Source: Euryodendron excelsum (Eukaryota; Streptophyta; Magnoliopsida; Ericales; Pentaphylacaceae). Taken from it: a stretch of DNA of 64,000 nt. Both the position numbers and the translations under genes were made by a program. Positions 11,296 through 20,922 of the stretch are shown one piece after another. The notes under the pieces are model-generated. The model worked only from the letters and a program-made list of their open reading frames with translations, searched no databases and had not been told where the DNA came from. Every line of letters begins with the position of its first letter. Position 1 is the stretch's first letter. The DNA lies in the NCBI GenBank assembly GCA_033060915.1, contig CM065399.1:12512501-12576500 (forward strand). The letters run 5' to 3'.

Positions 11296-11728
11296 CTGTC
11301 TTTGCTTGTCAAAGACCGAAAACGATAAGAGTAAGAGTCCCATGTTGACCGCGAGGCAGTTGGAGGGACGGACACTGGAAATCCTTCGACAACGGGGGTC
11401 GAAAACGGATAACAAGCCAAAAAGGCCTTCGAAAACGAGTTTTGGCAAAACTGCCCAGAATTTAGAACTGGCGCCATTGCGGCGCCTTTGGCAAAAAGAA
11501 ACTGGCGCCTCTGCTAGTGGCGCCAGGCTTAAAGTTAAAACCAGAAAATTTCTGGTTCGAACACCCACGGGACTTGAAGAGTTTTTGGAGAATCCGAGAG
11601 TTTTCAAGTGGAAACTGACTTGAACCTTGAAGAAGCATTCCTTGGGGACCACGGGTGATTACCGGAGGGAGTCCACGTTGCTGGAAAAGTCGCCGGAAGA
11701 GAAGATTTCGCCGGAGAACTTCCAAAAG
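11296..11728 (+). other. Putative promoter and first exon region of the antisense gene (Ogre-1)
   Basis: Transcribed toward the antisense gene, this stretch has a GGCGCC cluster (11469-11526) like the one in the LTR promoter. It then has a C/G-rich segment ending CCAAAAG at 11728, followed by a perfect plant donor GTGAGT. The same layout survives in Ogre-2 (61730-62190, reversed) and in the fragment at 47031-47573. I cannot place a transcription start or decide whether exon 1 is coding. Confidence 0.5.
11469..11526. repeat. GGCGCC inverted repeats upstream of the antisense gene
   Basis: Four GGCGCC sites occur in 58 bases. The pair at 11504-11524 has the form GGCGCC...CTAGTGGCGCC, close to the palindrome found upstream of the LTR TATA box. 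Confidence 0.8.
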
Positions 11729-12606
11729 GTGAGTTTTCAAATTTTGTTGATTTTGATGTGTAGAACTTCGTTTGAATCATGTGAATAGTGGAAATTGATG
11801 TTTTGATATGTTTTGAACACTTTGGTGATGTTTTTTTTGCAATTTGATGGTTGTTTGATTGAATTTGAGCGATTATATGTAAATGTATGAAGGGGGTTTT
11901 CTGCAAGAATAGGAAATTTGTTCCTGTAAGCATGGGTATTAGATTTTCTGGCTATGTTTTTGTGCAATGTGCCTTAGAAAAATGTGTTTAACAACCATGT
12001 GAAGTTTCGTGATTTTTTGAAAACTCGGTGAATTTTTGATTTTTTGAAAAATAGAAAAATATTTAGAAAATTAGAAAAATTAGAAAATTCAAGAAATTGA
12101 TGAAATTTTTGAAGTTTGAAATTTGGAAAAATGTAGGAATATTTTGAAAACATTTGAGGTGATTTTGAAACATTTTGGAAGCCTTTTGAAAACCATTGAT
12201 TCATTTGAAAAATAAACATGTGTTTTGAAAATTTTGAAAATTTTGAAAGTGTGCACGGGTGCCATTGTCATGTGATTGTGGCGTTGGAAGATGCATTTTT
12301 CGTGTTTTGATGTTGATGTCATGGGTGTTGTAGGGGCCACTTTTAAACGGGACTCTGCCGAAATTTTTAGAAATTATGGAAAGAGTTGGTTAAAATTTTA
12401 GAAATAAAATCTTTTTGAAGGGAAAAGGCAGAGAACCCTTGAGATGTGATTTGGAGTTGGAAAATCAAGATGTGTGAAGATTTTGTCTTTGATTTGTTAT
12501 TGCGAAATCCTTTATTTGTTTTGTGTTATTTGCTTGTTTTATTTTACTGTTATTTACGAAGCATGGATGGTATATTTACATCACTTACCTTGGCTTACCT
12601 TTTCAG
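11729..12606 (+). other. Predicted 5' intron of the antisense gene
   Basis: The donor is AAAAG/GTGAGTTTTC at 11729 and the acceptor is ACCTTTTCAG at 12606. The 878 bases between are strongly AT-rich (TTTGAAAATTTT motifs), as in plant introns. The GTGAGT is kept in Ogre-2 (near 61722) and in the 47-kb fragment (near 47107). The acceptor lies one base before the position of the ancestral start codon. It is inferred from sequence only. Confidence 0.6.
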
Positions 12607-14287
12607 GATAGCAGATGGAGTTTTGCATCGGCTGAGAGCCTGGCACAGTAGCTACCTTCCCGATGAGCAGGATATCTTTCGTCAGTCCTTTGGTCGGGTG
12701 GCTTCGCTTTTATCAGTGCGGCTTATTCCTGGACTCATGGAGGCAGTGATCCCTTTCTGGCAGCCGGACTTGTCTCTTTTCCGCTTTGGAGAGTGTGAGC
12801 TTACCCCTACTCCTCACGAGTATGGGTTCCTTCTTGGTTTCCGAGATGTTTCTGCTGACATTGTGGGACCCCTGTTTCCGGATGGTTGTATCACAGTGGT
12901 TTCATCCCAGCTCGGATTCAAACGCGTAGTTCTTTCGTTTTCTTCTTTGCCCCAATTTCCCTATGTCCCAGCAGAGTTCCTCTTTTCCCATTTTGTGTTT
13001 CTTACGGGTATGAGAGTTCATTCAGGTGAGTGGCACACCTCCCAGGATTGGGCTATTTCTCGTATAGTTGCCTTAGCCTTGCTTCTGCTGAACTTCTTGG
13101 TGTTCCCCCGAGATGATGATTTAGTGGACTGTCGACTCTGTGCACCACTGGCCTTGATCCGTACGGGGCATTCCTATGCTCCTATGATTGTAGGGGAGAC
13201 CTTTGTGAGTCTTATGAGATTCCAGCAGTCCCTTGACGCTCGTTTCCGTGGATACACTACTCTCTTCCAGCTCTGGGTGATTAGTCATTTGTTTGTTACA
13301 CCTTTGTTTCAGCACATGTGGTATCCTGAGCTCGATCATGTACATTCCCTAGCGAGATCTTAGGGTGTCATGGCAGATGAGGGGAGATTTCCGCAGACTG
13401 CTGCATCCTGGGCTGACTATCTTCAGAACATGAGGTCAGGCACAGTTAGGTGGTGTTCAGGGCTGGTTGGTAGGTATTGCTTGAGAGTTCAGCCTTCCGG
13501 GAGGGCTTTCGTGCCCCTAGCAGGACTACGGGGCATTGCCCCTTTCTTTGGGATTCAGGTTCTACGACAGCTTGGTAGGAGTCAGGATATCCCTTTTTTA
13601 GCTTCTGCAGCCGAGTTTACTCTTGTCTTTGAGGCGTCGATTCCTAGAGCATTGGTGGAGAAAGTTATGGATATATGGAGATCTTTGCTTCCTCACGTTG
13701 ATGATGATGGTCCCTTCTCCGACATGCCCCCTGTGACCGAGGCCTATCATTATTGGCTTCGACGCTACGTGCTGGGTCCTAGTAGACTTGGGGATCTTCT
13801 CCTTGAGACTCCTTTACCTCCCGTAAGGTATACCGACTTCTTAACTGCTATGATTATTCAGGGGCGTCGCCACAGACGGGAAAACCGTCGTCTAATACGA
13901 ATGTTGCATGACCGATTGAGGATGAGAGACGCTGAGGTAGCTTTACTAAAAAGGCAGTTAGCAGCAGCCAGATCGACACATGATGACCCACCTTCGGGTG
14001 CTGCGAGGGCCCGCAGGTGGCCACGAGGCGTTCTAGGCAGCTCTCCTTCCCTGGAGGGTGATGTGATGGATGGCCCGTCCTTGCGGGAGACTGTGGAGTC
14101 CCTTACTCGAGAGAGGGACATGCTTCTGGCTAGATGTGCGGACTATGAGCGAGGCCGGCCTGGGTCTTCTGCTGCTGGTACTTCTTCGACTGCTCCTCTT
14201 GTGACCGGCGAGCCAGTGGATTCCTGCTTAGCTGATTCCTCCTCTGATGACGACGGGGAGCTATATATTTTTGCCCCTCGCTCTTAG
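12607..14287 (+). pseudogene. Antisense extra ORF (aORF) of Ogre-1: plant-mobile-domain/DUF7745-like protein with C-terminal coiled coil
   Basis: A plus-strand gene of about 559 codons, convergent to pol. Early block: a segment ending FWQPDLSLFRFGECELTPTP with HEYGFLLGF after it, the pattern of plant-mobile-domain (PMD) and DUF7745 proteins. Middle: ALALLLLNFLVFPRDDDLVD and a WVISHLF block, also typical. C-terminal third: a charged, Arg/Leu-rich segment likely to form a coiled coil (about 13860-13980), a low-complexity Ser/Gly/Asp tail, stop at 14285. The ancestral ATG is probably at 12608, now ATA; an ORF read from ATG 12446 would start inside the predicted intron. One in-frame TAG at 13361 (codon 252) splits it; Ogre-2 has CAG there. 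Extra antisense ORFs are known in Tat elements; their function is unknown. Confidence 0.75.
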
Positions 14288-14651
14288 ATTTGCTGATTTC
14301 TGTATTTATAGAAAAACATACTTTGTTTAGTGTTATGCCTCTTTTATCTTATGAATTCATGACCTCCCGTGCTTTTGGTAGGATTTTCTGCATGATTAGT
14401 ATAGTAACAAATTTGGGAAAAATTAAATGAGAATTGCAGTTTAAATGAAAAATAACTCCCTTTTGTTTGATTCTTTGACTCACTGATTGTTCCGTGAAAG
14501 GGACCTCTGTTTTTTTTTAACCCTAACTGGGCTAAATCGGAGAATGCCTTTCGAGACGCTTTTCGACTTTTACACCATTGCTTTCATACCTTAACTTCTG
14601 GGGAATGTGGTAGCTCAAGCTATTTCTTACATCTAAATCCCTTGTTCTTAC

Positions 14652-14702
<51 letters not shown>

Positions 14703-15528
14703 TTTTTTTTTTTGCTATTTTTTGCTACTAGTGCCCCTGAGGATTTTCACCAGTCCCAGCTCTGTCATTTTTGCACCAAGGCGCCTTTGCAGGTTTTCGC
14801 CAGGGTCGACAGTTTTGTATCTTGCCACATCCCTACCTTTTTACCTACGGCGCCCTTTCGGGTTTTCACCGTATCCTCGGGAAGCGCTTAACTTTTCTCT
14901 CTTCTTTCTCTCTCTTTCCTCAGCTTGGTCTCGGATTTCTATTGAGAAGCCCCTAAACGCTACTTGAATCATTCTCCAACTCATGGCATATTTAGCAAGC
15001 TCATTTGGACTAATCAATTTAATTCCAATCTGAGAGGACTTTTAGGGGTTATGGTTTTGGTATTTACTTTTGAAAGAAAAAGAAAAGGCTCAAGCCTACC
15101 ACTCTACTAGTGATCACCTTTTTGGTTCAACGACACTTTTCCTGTATATTCCCATCTTTCCTTGGGTATCTCATTGCACGCCCCCCTTTTTTTTTGCCAA
15201 TGACGTTAATACCAGTATTTGTGCGAACTCCAAGGCTTTTTTTTTATATATTTTTTTTTGTTTTTTTAGTGCCTCTACTGAACATGATCACTTTATTAGG
15301 GGGGAATGCTCCTGAAAGAAAGTAACCGGCTCTAAAGGTTTGGCAAAGGTTATGTATATATGCATTTTAATTGGACAGAAAATGAAATAAGGGCCCCTCG
15401 TCATCTTGGAATTAGGTTGTTTAGTCCATAGAGTTTTAACCTTAAAACACTACCTTATTGATTAATGGAGAATGAGGTGAGTAGGTTTTATTGCTTTTTT
15501 ACAGAAACCAAAGGTCTAGCTTTCGGAA
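14288..15528. other. Convergent spacer between the antisense gene and pol
   Basis: This is the region where sense and antisense transcripts would meet. It holds a 50-base C run, several T runs (15184-15193, 15237-15267) and short CGCC/TTTTCACC motifs, and no convincing gene. The equivalent in Ogre-2 is 57887-59162. Confidence 0.6.
14653..14713. repeat. Homopolymer C50 followed by T11
   Basis: Fifty uninterrupted C residues (14653-14702), then eleven T. In Ogre-2 the matching place (about 58765-58790) has only A7 and short G runs. The exact length may be an assembly artefact. Confidence 0.9.
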
Positions 15529-18500
15529 TCATATATAGTAGCGTTTGACAGCATCTGAATTCAATGGGCTAGGAAATTCTTGGCCATCCATTTCCTCCAA
15601 AACGAGAGCTCCTCCAGACAAGACTTTCTTTACCATGAATGGCCCTTCGTAGTTTGGAGCAAACTTTCCCTGTGCCGTCTCCTAATGGGGGAACACCTTC
15701 TTGAGCACCAAATCTCCTGGCTGGAATGATCGAGGTCGTACCTTTTTTTCAAATGCTCTGGCCATTCGCCTTCTGTAACATTGAGCGTGATAAACTGCAG
15801 CTAATCGCTTCTCATCCAGCAAACAAAGTTGGGCATATCGGTCTTTAATCCATTCTGCTTCGTCTAACTTGGTTTCTGTTAAGATCCGTAAAGAAGGAAT
15901 CTCAATCTCAACAGGGATGACTGCCTCGGTGCCGTAAACTAGCTCAAAAGGAGTACTTCCGGTGGAGACCCTCATAGTAGTTCGGTAAGCCATCAATGCA
16001 AACGGAAGTTTCTCATGCCAATCTCTGTAATTGTCAATCATTTTTCAGAGTATTCTCTTAATATTCTTGTTGGCTGCTTCTACTGCCCCATTCATCTGGG
16101 GCTGGCAAGTGACCGAATTCCGGTGAGTAATGCGAAATGTTTGGCATAGCTTCGATATCAATTCGTTGTTCAGATTGGAACCATTATCAGTAATGAGTGA
16201 CTCGGGAATCCCATACCGGCAGATGATGTAATTTTTTATGAACCTTTCTACGACCTTCTTGGTGACATGGATGTAAGAGACGGCTTCCACCCATTTAGTG
16301 AAATAATCAATAGCAACCAGGATGAAGCGATGGCCGTTGGAAGCTTTAGGAGTGATAGGTCCGATCATATCTATCCCCCACATAGAAAAGGGCCATGGGG
16401 CAGACATAGAATGGAGCTCAGACGGTGGTGCTTTGATCTTATCCCCATGTATCTGACATTTGTGACATCGAAGAACGTATCTAATGCAATTTGACTCCAT
16501 TGTTGACCAGTAATACCCTGTCTGGAGAATCTTCTTTGCAAGCGTGTGGCCATTCATGTGGGGGCCACAAACTCCCTCATGCACTTCTTCCATGATAACT
16601 TTGGCTTCGGCGGCATTGACACATCTTAGAGGTCCGAACCATGATCTCTTGAAAAGCTCATTTCCAGCCATGAAATAGTGTCCCGCCAAACAGCAAATGG
16701 TCTTTCTATCGCGTTGTGTTGCTGCATCGGGGAACGTCCTAGTTTGAATATACCTCTGGATGTCATAAAACCACGGTTTCTCAGGAGGTTCAATAGTTGT
16801 ATGCAGACAATAAGAGGGGACATCCCTGGTGAAGATTTGTAGAGGGGGTATTTCAGTGCCACTGTCGACCTTGATTGCTGTAGCCAATGTAGCCAAGGCA
16901 TCGGCGAAGCTGTTCTCTGTTCGGGGCACGTGACGAAAATCCACGCTTTTGAATAGCTGACAAAAGTCCTTGACCTGTTGATGATACGGGGAGAGTTTGG
17001 CGTCTCGAGTTTGATACACGTCCTTGGATTGCTGAATGACCAAATCTGAATCTCCGAGAACCACCAATTCATCAATCTTCATTTCTAATGCCAATCTTAA
17101 CCCCAGGATGCAAGCCTCATATTCGGCGATGTTATTAGTACAAAGTTCAAGTTGTAGCTTAACTACAATAGGATAATGACTGCCGGTTCTTGACACTACT
17201 ACTGCCCTAATGCCAGCTCCCCTTTTATTAGCAGCGCCGTCGAAAAACATCTTCCACTCGGCTGGTTCTTGCTCTTCAGACGTACCATCAACGCATAGTA
17301 TATTTTCATCAGGAAATTGGGGCTCCATGGATTGATAATCATCAATGAGGTTCTCAGCCAGATAATCAGCTATCACCTGCCCCTTGACTGCTTTACAGGT
17401 AGTGAACACAATGTGGAATTCTGACAGGATCATGTGCCATCGAGCAATTCTGCTGGACAGGGTTGGTTTCTCGAATATATACTTGAGGGGATCCATTTGA
17501 GAGATGAGGAATGTGGTATGATAGAGCATGTAGTGTCGGAGCTTATGAGATGCCCAGGCTAATGCACAGCAGGTTTTCTCGAGATCGGAATACTTCGCCT
17601 CATATGGCAGAAATTTCTTACTGAGGTAGTAAATGGCTTGCTCTTTTCTCCCTGTTTCATCATGTTGCCCCAGAACGCATCCTATAAAAGTATCTAACAC
17701 TGTCATGTACATCAGCAAAGGACGCCCCGGGGTTGGTGCCACTAGGATAGGGGGATTTCGAAGATATTCTTTAATTTTCTCAAACACCATTTGACAGTTA
17801 TCATCCCACTCCTTTGGAACGTCTTTCTTAAGGAGCTTGAAAATAGGTTCGCACAGGTGGGTCATTTGGGCGTTGAACCTGCTAATAAAGTTTAACTTTC
17901 CTAGAAAAGACCGAACCTCCTTTTCCCCTTTAGGTGTAGGCATTTCAACAATGGACTTCACCTTGGGAGGATCAACCTCTATCCCCTTTTCATTGACTAT
18001 AAATCCCAACAATTTCCCTGAAGATACTCCGAACGTGCATTTGGCCGGATTTAGCTTAAGCTGATATCTACGGAGGCAATCAAATACCTTCCGCAAGTTG
18101 AACAAGTGGTCCTTCCGCTGCTTGGACTTGATGATCATGTCATCCACATAGATCTCTACTTCTTGATGCATCATGTCATGGAATAAAGTTACCATGGCCT
18201 TTTGGTAAGTTGCCCCTGTGTTGCGAAGACTGAATGGCCTGACCTTATAACAGTATACTCCCCAGGGGGTAATGAAAACAGTCTTCTCCCAATCTTCTTC
18301 AGCCAGCTTGATCTGATTATAGCCCGAAAAACCGTCCATGAAGGAAAACATTCCATGACCGGTCGTGTTGTCAACAAGCAAGTCTATGTGGGGAAGAGGA
18401 AAATCGTCCTTTGGACTGGCCCTGTTGAGGTCCCAAAAGTCAATGCACATCCGCACCTTGCCATCTTTCTTGGGTACCGGGACAATATTATCCAGCCATT

Positions 18501-18999
18501 GAGGATACTCTACCACTTGCAGAAACCCTGCTTGGAATTGTTTAATCACCTCTTCCTTGATCTTCAGGCTCCATTCGGGTTTCAATCTTCTTAACTTCTG
18601 CTTAAAGGGCTTCATCTGCGGGTCCAAAGGTAGTTTATGTTCAACAATGGATTCATCTAGTCCGGGCATGTCTTGATAGGACCATGCGAAAACATCCAAG
18701 TATGCACGCAAAAGTTCCAATAACTCTTTGCGCTGCCATTGATCTAGGCCCGTACCGATTCTAAGCTCCTTCGGATCCCCTTCATTTCCCAAATTAACGG
18801 TTTCCGTTTCCTCAATGTTTGGGGTATTACAATTCTCATGTCTTTCTATTTGTTCTCGAATTTCTTCTGGCACCTCCTCTGTAAAATTTATATCTTCTTC
18901 AATCCCCAGTTGTTGGTAATCAACTCGGTGTTCAAGTCATCATTCATCAAGATTGGCATTCCCTGGAATAGTTGAGTAGGATATCGGATGCAAGGGTCC
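15529..18999 (-). pseudogene. pol: pol of Ogre-1: RT, RNase H, archaeal-type RNase H, integrase (nearly intact)
   Basis: Second exon of the pro-pol gene; the longest uninterrupted piece is 942 codons (18873-16045). Domains by residue of that piece: RT about 85-300 with CIDFWDLN (143-150) and YVDD at 242-245; gypsy RNase H about 380-500; a second RNase H about 538-665 with FFDGA, NNIAEYEA, GDSDLV and ADALA, the feature that marks the Tat lineage; integrase zinc finger H765, H776, C803, C806; catalytic D835, D896, E932. The integrase tail continues in frame to TGA 15529. Damage: loss of one base near 18921 upstream of the RT, TGA at 16047-16045 (also in Ogre-2), and TAG at 15684-15682 (CAG in Ogre-2). 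The RT also shows unusual residues: Trp in CIDFWDLN, and VRPFSLRN where MPFGLRN is usual. Confidence 0.9.
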
Positions 19000-19156
19000 C
19001 TGACATGGAAAATAGTGTACAATAAATCAAACAAGAAAGGGATATTATTTTATTCATTGATAACTTGCTTTTAAAAAGTTAAAACAAATAAATTTAAAAG
19101 GACAAAGTTTATGGCGAATCAGTTGCTCCAGGGTCTCGCTTTAACGGGCTTTGTAC
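19000..19156 (-). other. Putative pro/pol intron of Ogre-1
   Basis: The acceptor CCATGTCAG ends at 19000 after a T-rich, AT-rich stretch; a possible donor GTACAA is at 19156, four codons before the pro stop. Joining these gives 157 bp and puts pro in frame with the RT frame seen in both copies. Ogre elements are known to splice a short intron here. The donor is not a strong consensus, so its exact place is uncertain. Confidence 0.6.
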
Positions 19157-20922
19157 CGAAACTTGCGAGCACGGATGATGTCTTGGCTGGCCCAATTATG
19201 CAACTTTTCGCTTGGCAACATTGCTCGAATGGATCCATCTTGGGTTACTCCGATGTTGATCGTCATGATGGGCGCTTCTCCTTGGATTTTTCTCTTCTTA
19301 TTACTTAATGCAGGTGTTCCTTTTCCCATGTCTAACTGCTTGAATTGGTCCGAGAGCTCCATGACAACTTTCTTATCAGCCCTTTTCTTCCGCACTGCTT
19401 CTATTCTTTCCCTTTTCGTGGGTTCATATCCCAACCCAAAGGTGGGTTCAGCTGACGGTATTTCTACGATTTTTGGTCTTCCTTGTAAACATCTCCCTAA
19501 GCCTTTACTCGGATGGAAACCATTTTCTTTAAAGTACCGTACTACCATCTGAGAGTTCTTGGAATAATTTGGCTTCACTTGATCTTCCTTTTGCACAACA
19601 GTGATATATTCAAATGATTGAAAACAAGAGGGCAGTTCAGTGTCCGATGCAATGATGTCAGCTTTGTATACGGCGAGCTCTTTTTCAGCGAAAATAACGA
19701 TTAGCTTGGAGCCCACGATGGACTTGACTTTCTGATGAAGACTAGAAGGAACCGCTCCTACCGAATGAATCCAGGGCCTTCCTAACAGCAAGTTATAGAC
19801 AGCCGGAATGTGTAAAACTTGAAATTTAATCGTGAAGGTTACTGGTCCTATCTCAACAGGCATTTCAATTTCTCCCATGGCTTCCCTCCGAGATCCATCA
19901 AAGGCACGGATGATCATACCACTATTTTTCAAATAAGTTTGGTCCATTCCCAGCCTTTCCAGAGTAGAATACGGGCACACGTTCAATGCTGACCCATTAT
20001 CTATCAATACTTTGGCCACCATTCTTCCTCTTGTTCTTGCAGCGATATGCAAAGCCCGAGTATAACCTATTCCATCAGCCGGAATCTCGTCAACAGAGAA
20101 AGTGATGATGTTTGGGGCCATAATGAGACTGACCATGTCATGTAGATTGTCTGGCATGAAACTCTCGGGCACATGAGCATCCTTGAGGATCTTTATTAAA
20201 GCATTTCCGTGCACCTCAGAAGTGAGCAGCAAACCCAACATCGAAATATGGGCTGGGGCTTTCCTAAGCTGTTCCATGATATCGTAATTGACCTTTCCTA
20301 AAGGTTTGGCAAATTCTAACATCTCCTGATCTGTTGGCTGGTTGGAGCACTCTCCTTCTTTGTCCTTACCCTTCCTTTTTCTTTCCACTTCAACAGAGGT
20401 ATAAAGGCGCCCTGACCGAGTCATTCCACCTACTTCTGTTACAGGCTCTCCGATGCCCTTATCAGGTGGGTAATTGCATGGGACGTTATGAAGACTGGGT
20501 ATTGGTGTTTGGGTTATGGTGGGAAGAGCTATCCTTGGGTTTACGGGCAAAGGGATTGCTACAACTGAAGGGTTGGTATGGACGGGTAGAGTGGTGGGCA
20601 CATTTGGCTTCTTTGGCAAGGCTAAAGGCAGTTTAGGTCGTGTGTTTCCTTGGTTGTTGGTTTGAGGTTCAAGTCGAGCCATAGCGATCATGGGTTCTGG
20701 TTCGAACAACGTATTAAGGATAAGGGGATAAGATTGCGTGGTTAGGACGGAAGGACTTTGGTATTCGGGCTCCTTTAAGGCAGGAATTGTCCCTTCTGAG
20801 ATTGTGGTAAGTGTGTTACACAGGGGGTCCCTGCTTGCATTCCCGCTTCCCAATGATATGTTTTCCTGAAGCTTGTAACCCATGGCCTTCACTATTATAG
20901 AGGAAGTTGGACTAGTATTCAT
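19141..20922 (-). CDS. pro ORF of Ogre-1: proline-rich linker, aspartic protease, G-patch-like motif
   Basis: Intact 593-codon ORF. Residues 1-165 are a low-complexity, Pro/Thr-rich linker. At 166-300 comes the segment that precedes Tat proteases (MTRSGRLYTS, LRKAPAHISMLGLLL, DDEIP-like). The protease active site is LIDNGSALN with D308; the second protease motif is LLLGRPWIHS (378-387). Residues 467-500 carry GFHPSKGLGRCLQG and FGLGYEP, like the G-patch that follows protease in Tat elements. The C-terminus is basic (KKRADKK, NKKRK). No gag capsid or CCHC zinc knuckle is present, although in Ogre elements gag is normally fused upstream. ATG 20922 is used because an in-frame stop lies about ten codons upstream. 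Confidence 0.85.
   Translation of the reverse strand: MNTSPTSSIIVKAMGYKLQENISLGSGNASRDPLCNTLTTISEGTIPALKEPEYQSPSVLTTQSYPLILNTLFEPEPMIAMARLEPQTNNQGNTRPKLPLALPKKPNVPTTLPVHTNPSVVAIPLPVNPRIALPTITQTPIPSLHNVPCNYPPDKGIGEPVTEVGGMTRSGRLYTSVEVERKRKGKDKEGECSNQPTDQEMLEFAKPLGKVNYDIMEQLRKAPAHISMLGLLLTSEVHGNALIKILKDAHVPESFMPDNLHDMVSLIMAPNIITFSVDEIPADGIGYTRALHIAARTRGRMVAKVLIDNGSALNVCPYSTLERLGMDQTYLKNSGMIIRAFDGSRREAMGEIEMPVEIGPVTFTIKFQVLHIPAVYNLLLGRPWIHSVGAVPSSLHQKVKSIVGSKLIVIFAEKELAVYKADIIASDTELPSCFQSFEYITVVQKEDQVKPNYSKNSQMVVRYFKENGFHPSKGLGRCLQGRPKIVEIPSAEPTFGLGYEPTKRERIEAVRKKRADKKVVMELSDQFKQLDMGKGTPALSNKKRKIQGEAPIMTINIGVTQDGSIRAMLPSEKLHNWASQDIIRARKFRYKAR

Noticed and set aside
11122..11652. Minus-strand open frame of 176 codons across the 3' LTR edge
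   Set aside because: It runs from the internal region into the LTR, has no domain, and overlaps the polypurine tract and LTR start; the matching region of Ogre-2 is broken.
12446..12607. N-terminal 54 residues in front of the antisense gene, hydrophobic and possibly a membrane anchor
   Set aside because: They lie in the predicted intron, before a good splice acceptor, and are not conserved as a frame in Ogre-2. An unspliced start at 12446 is less likely than the ATG/ATA at 12608.
16267..18594. Plus-strand open frames inside 16045-18999
   Set aside because: They are shadows of the well-supported pol reading frame on the minus strand.
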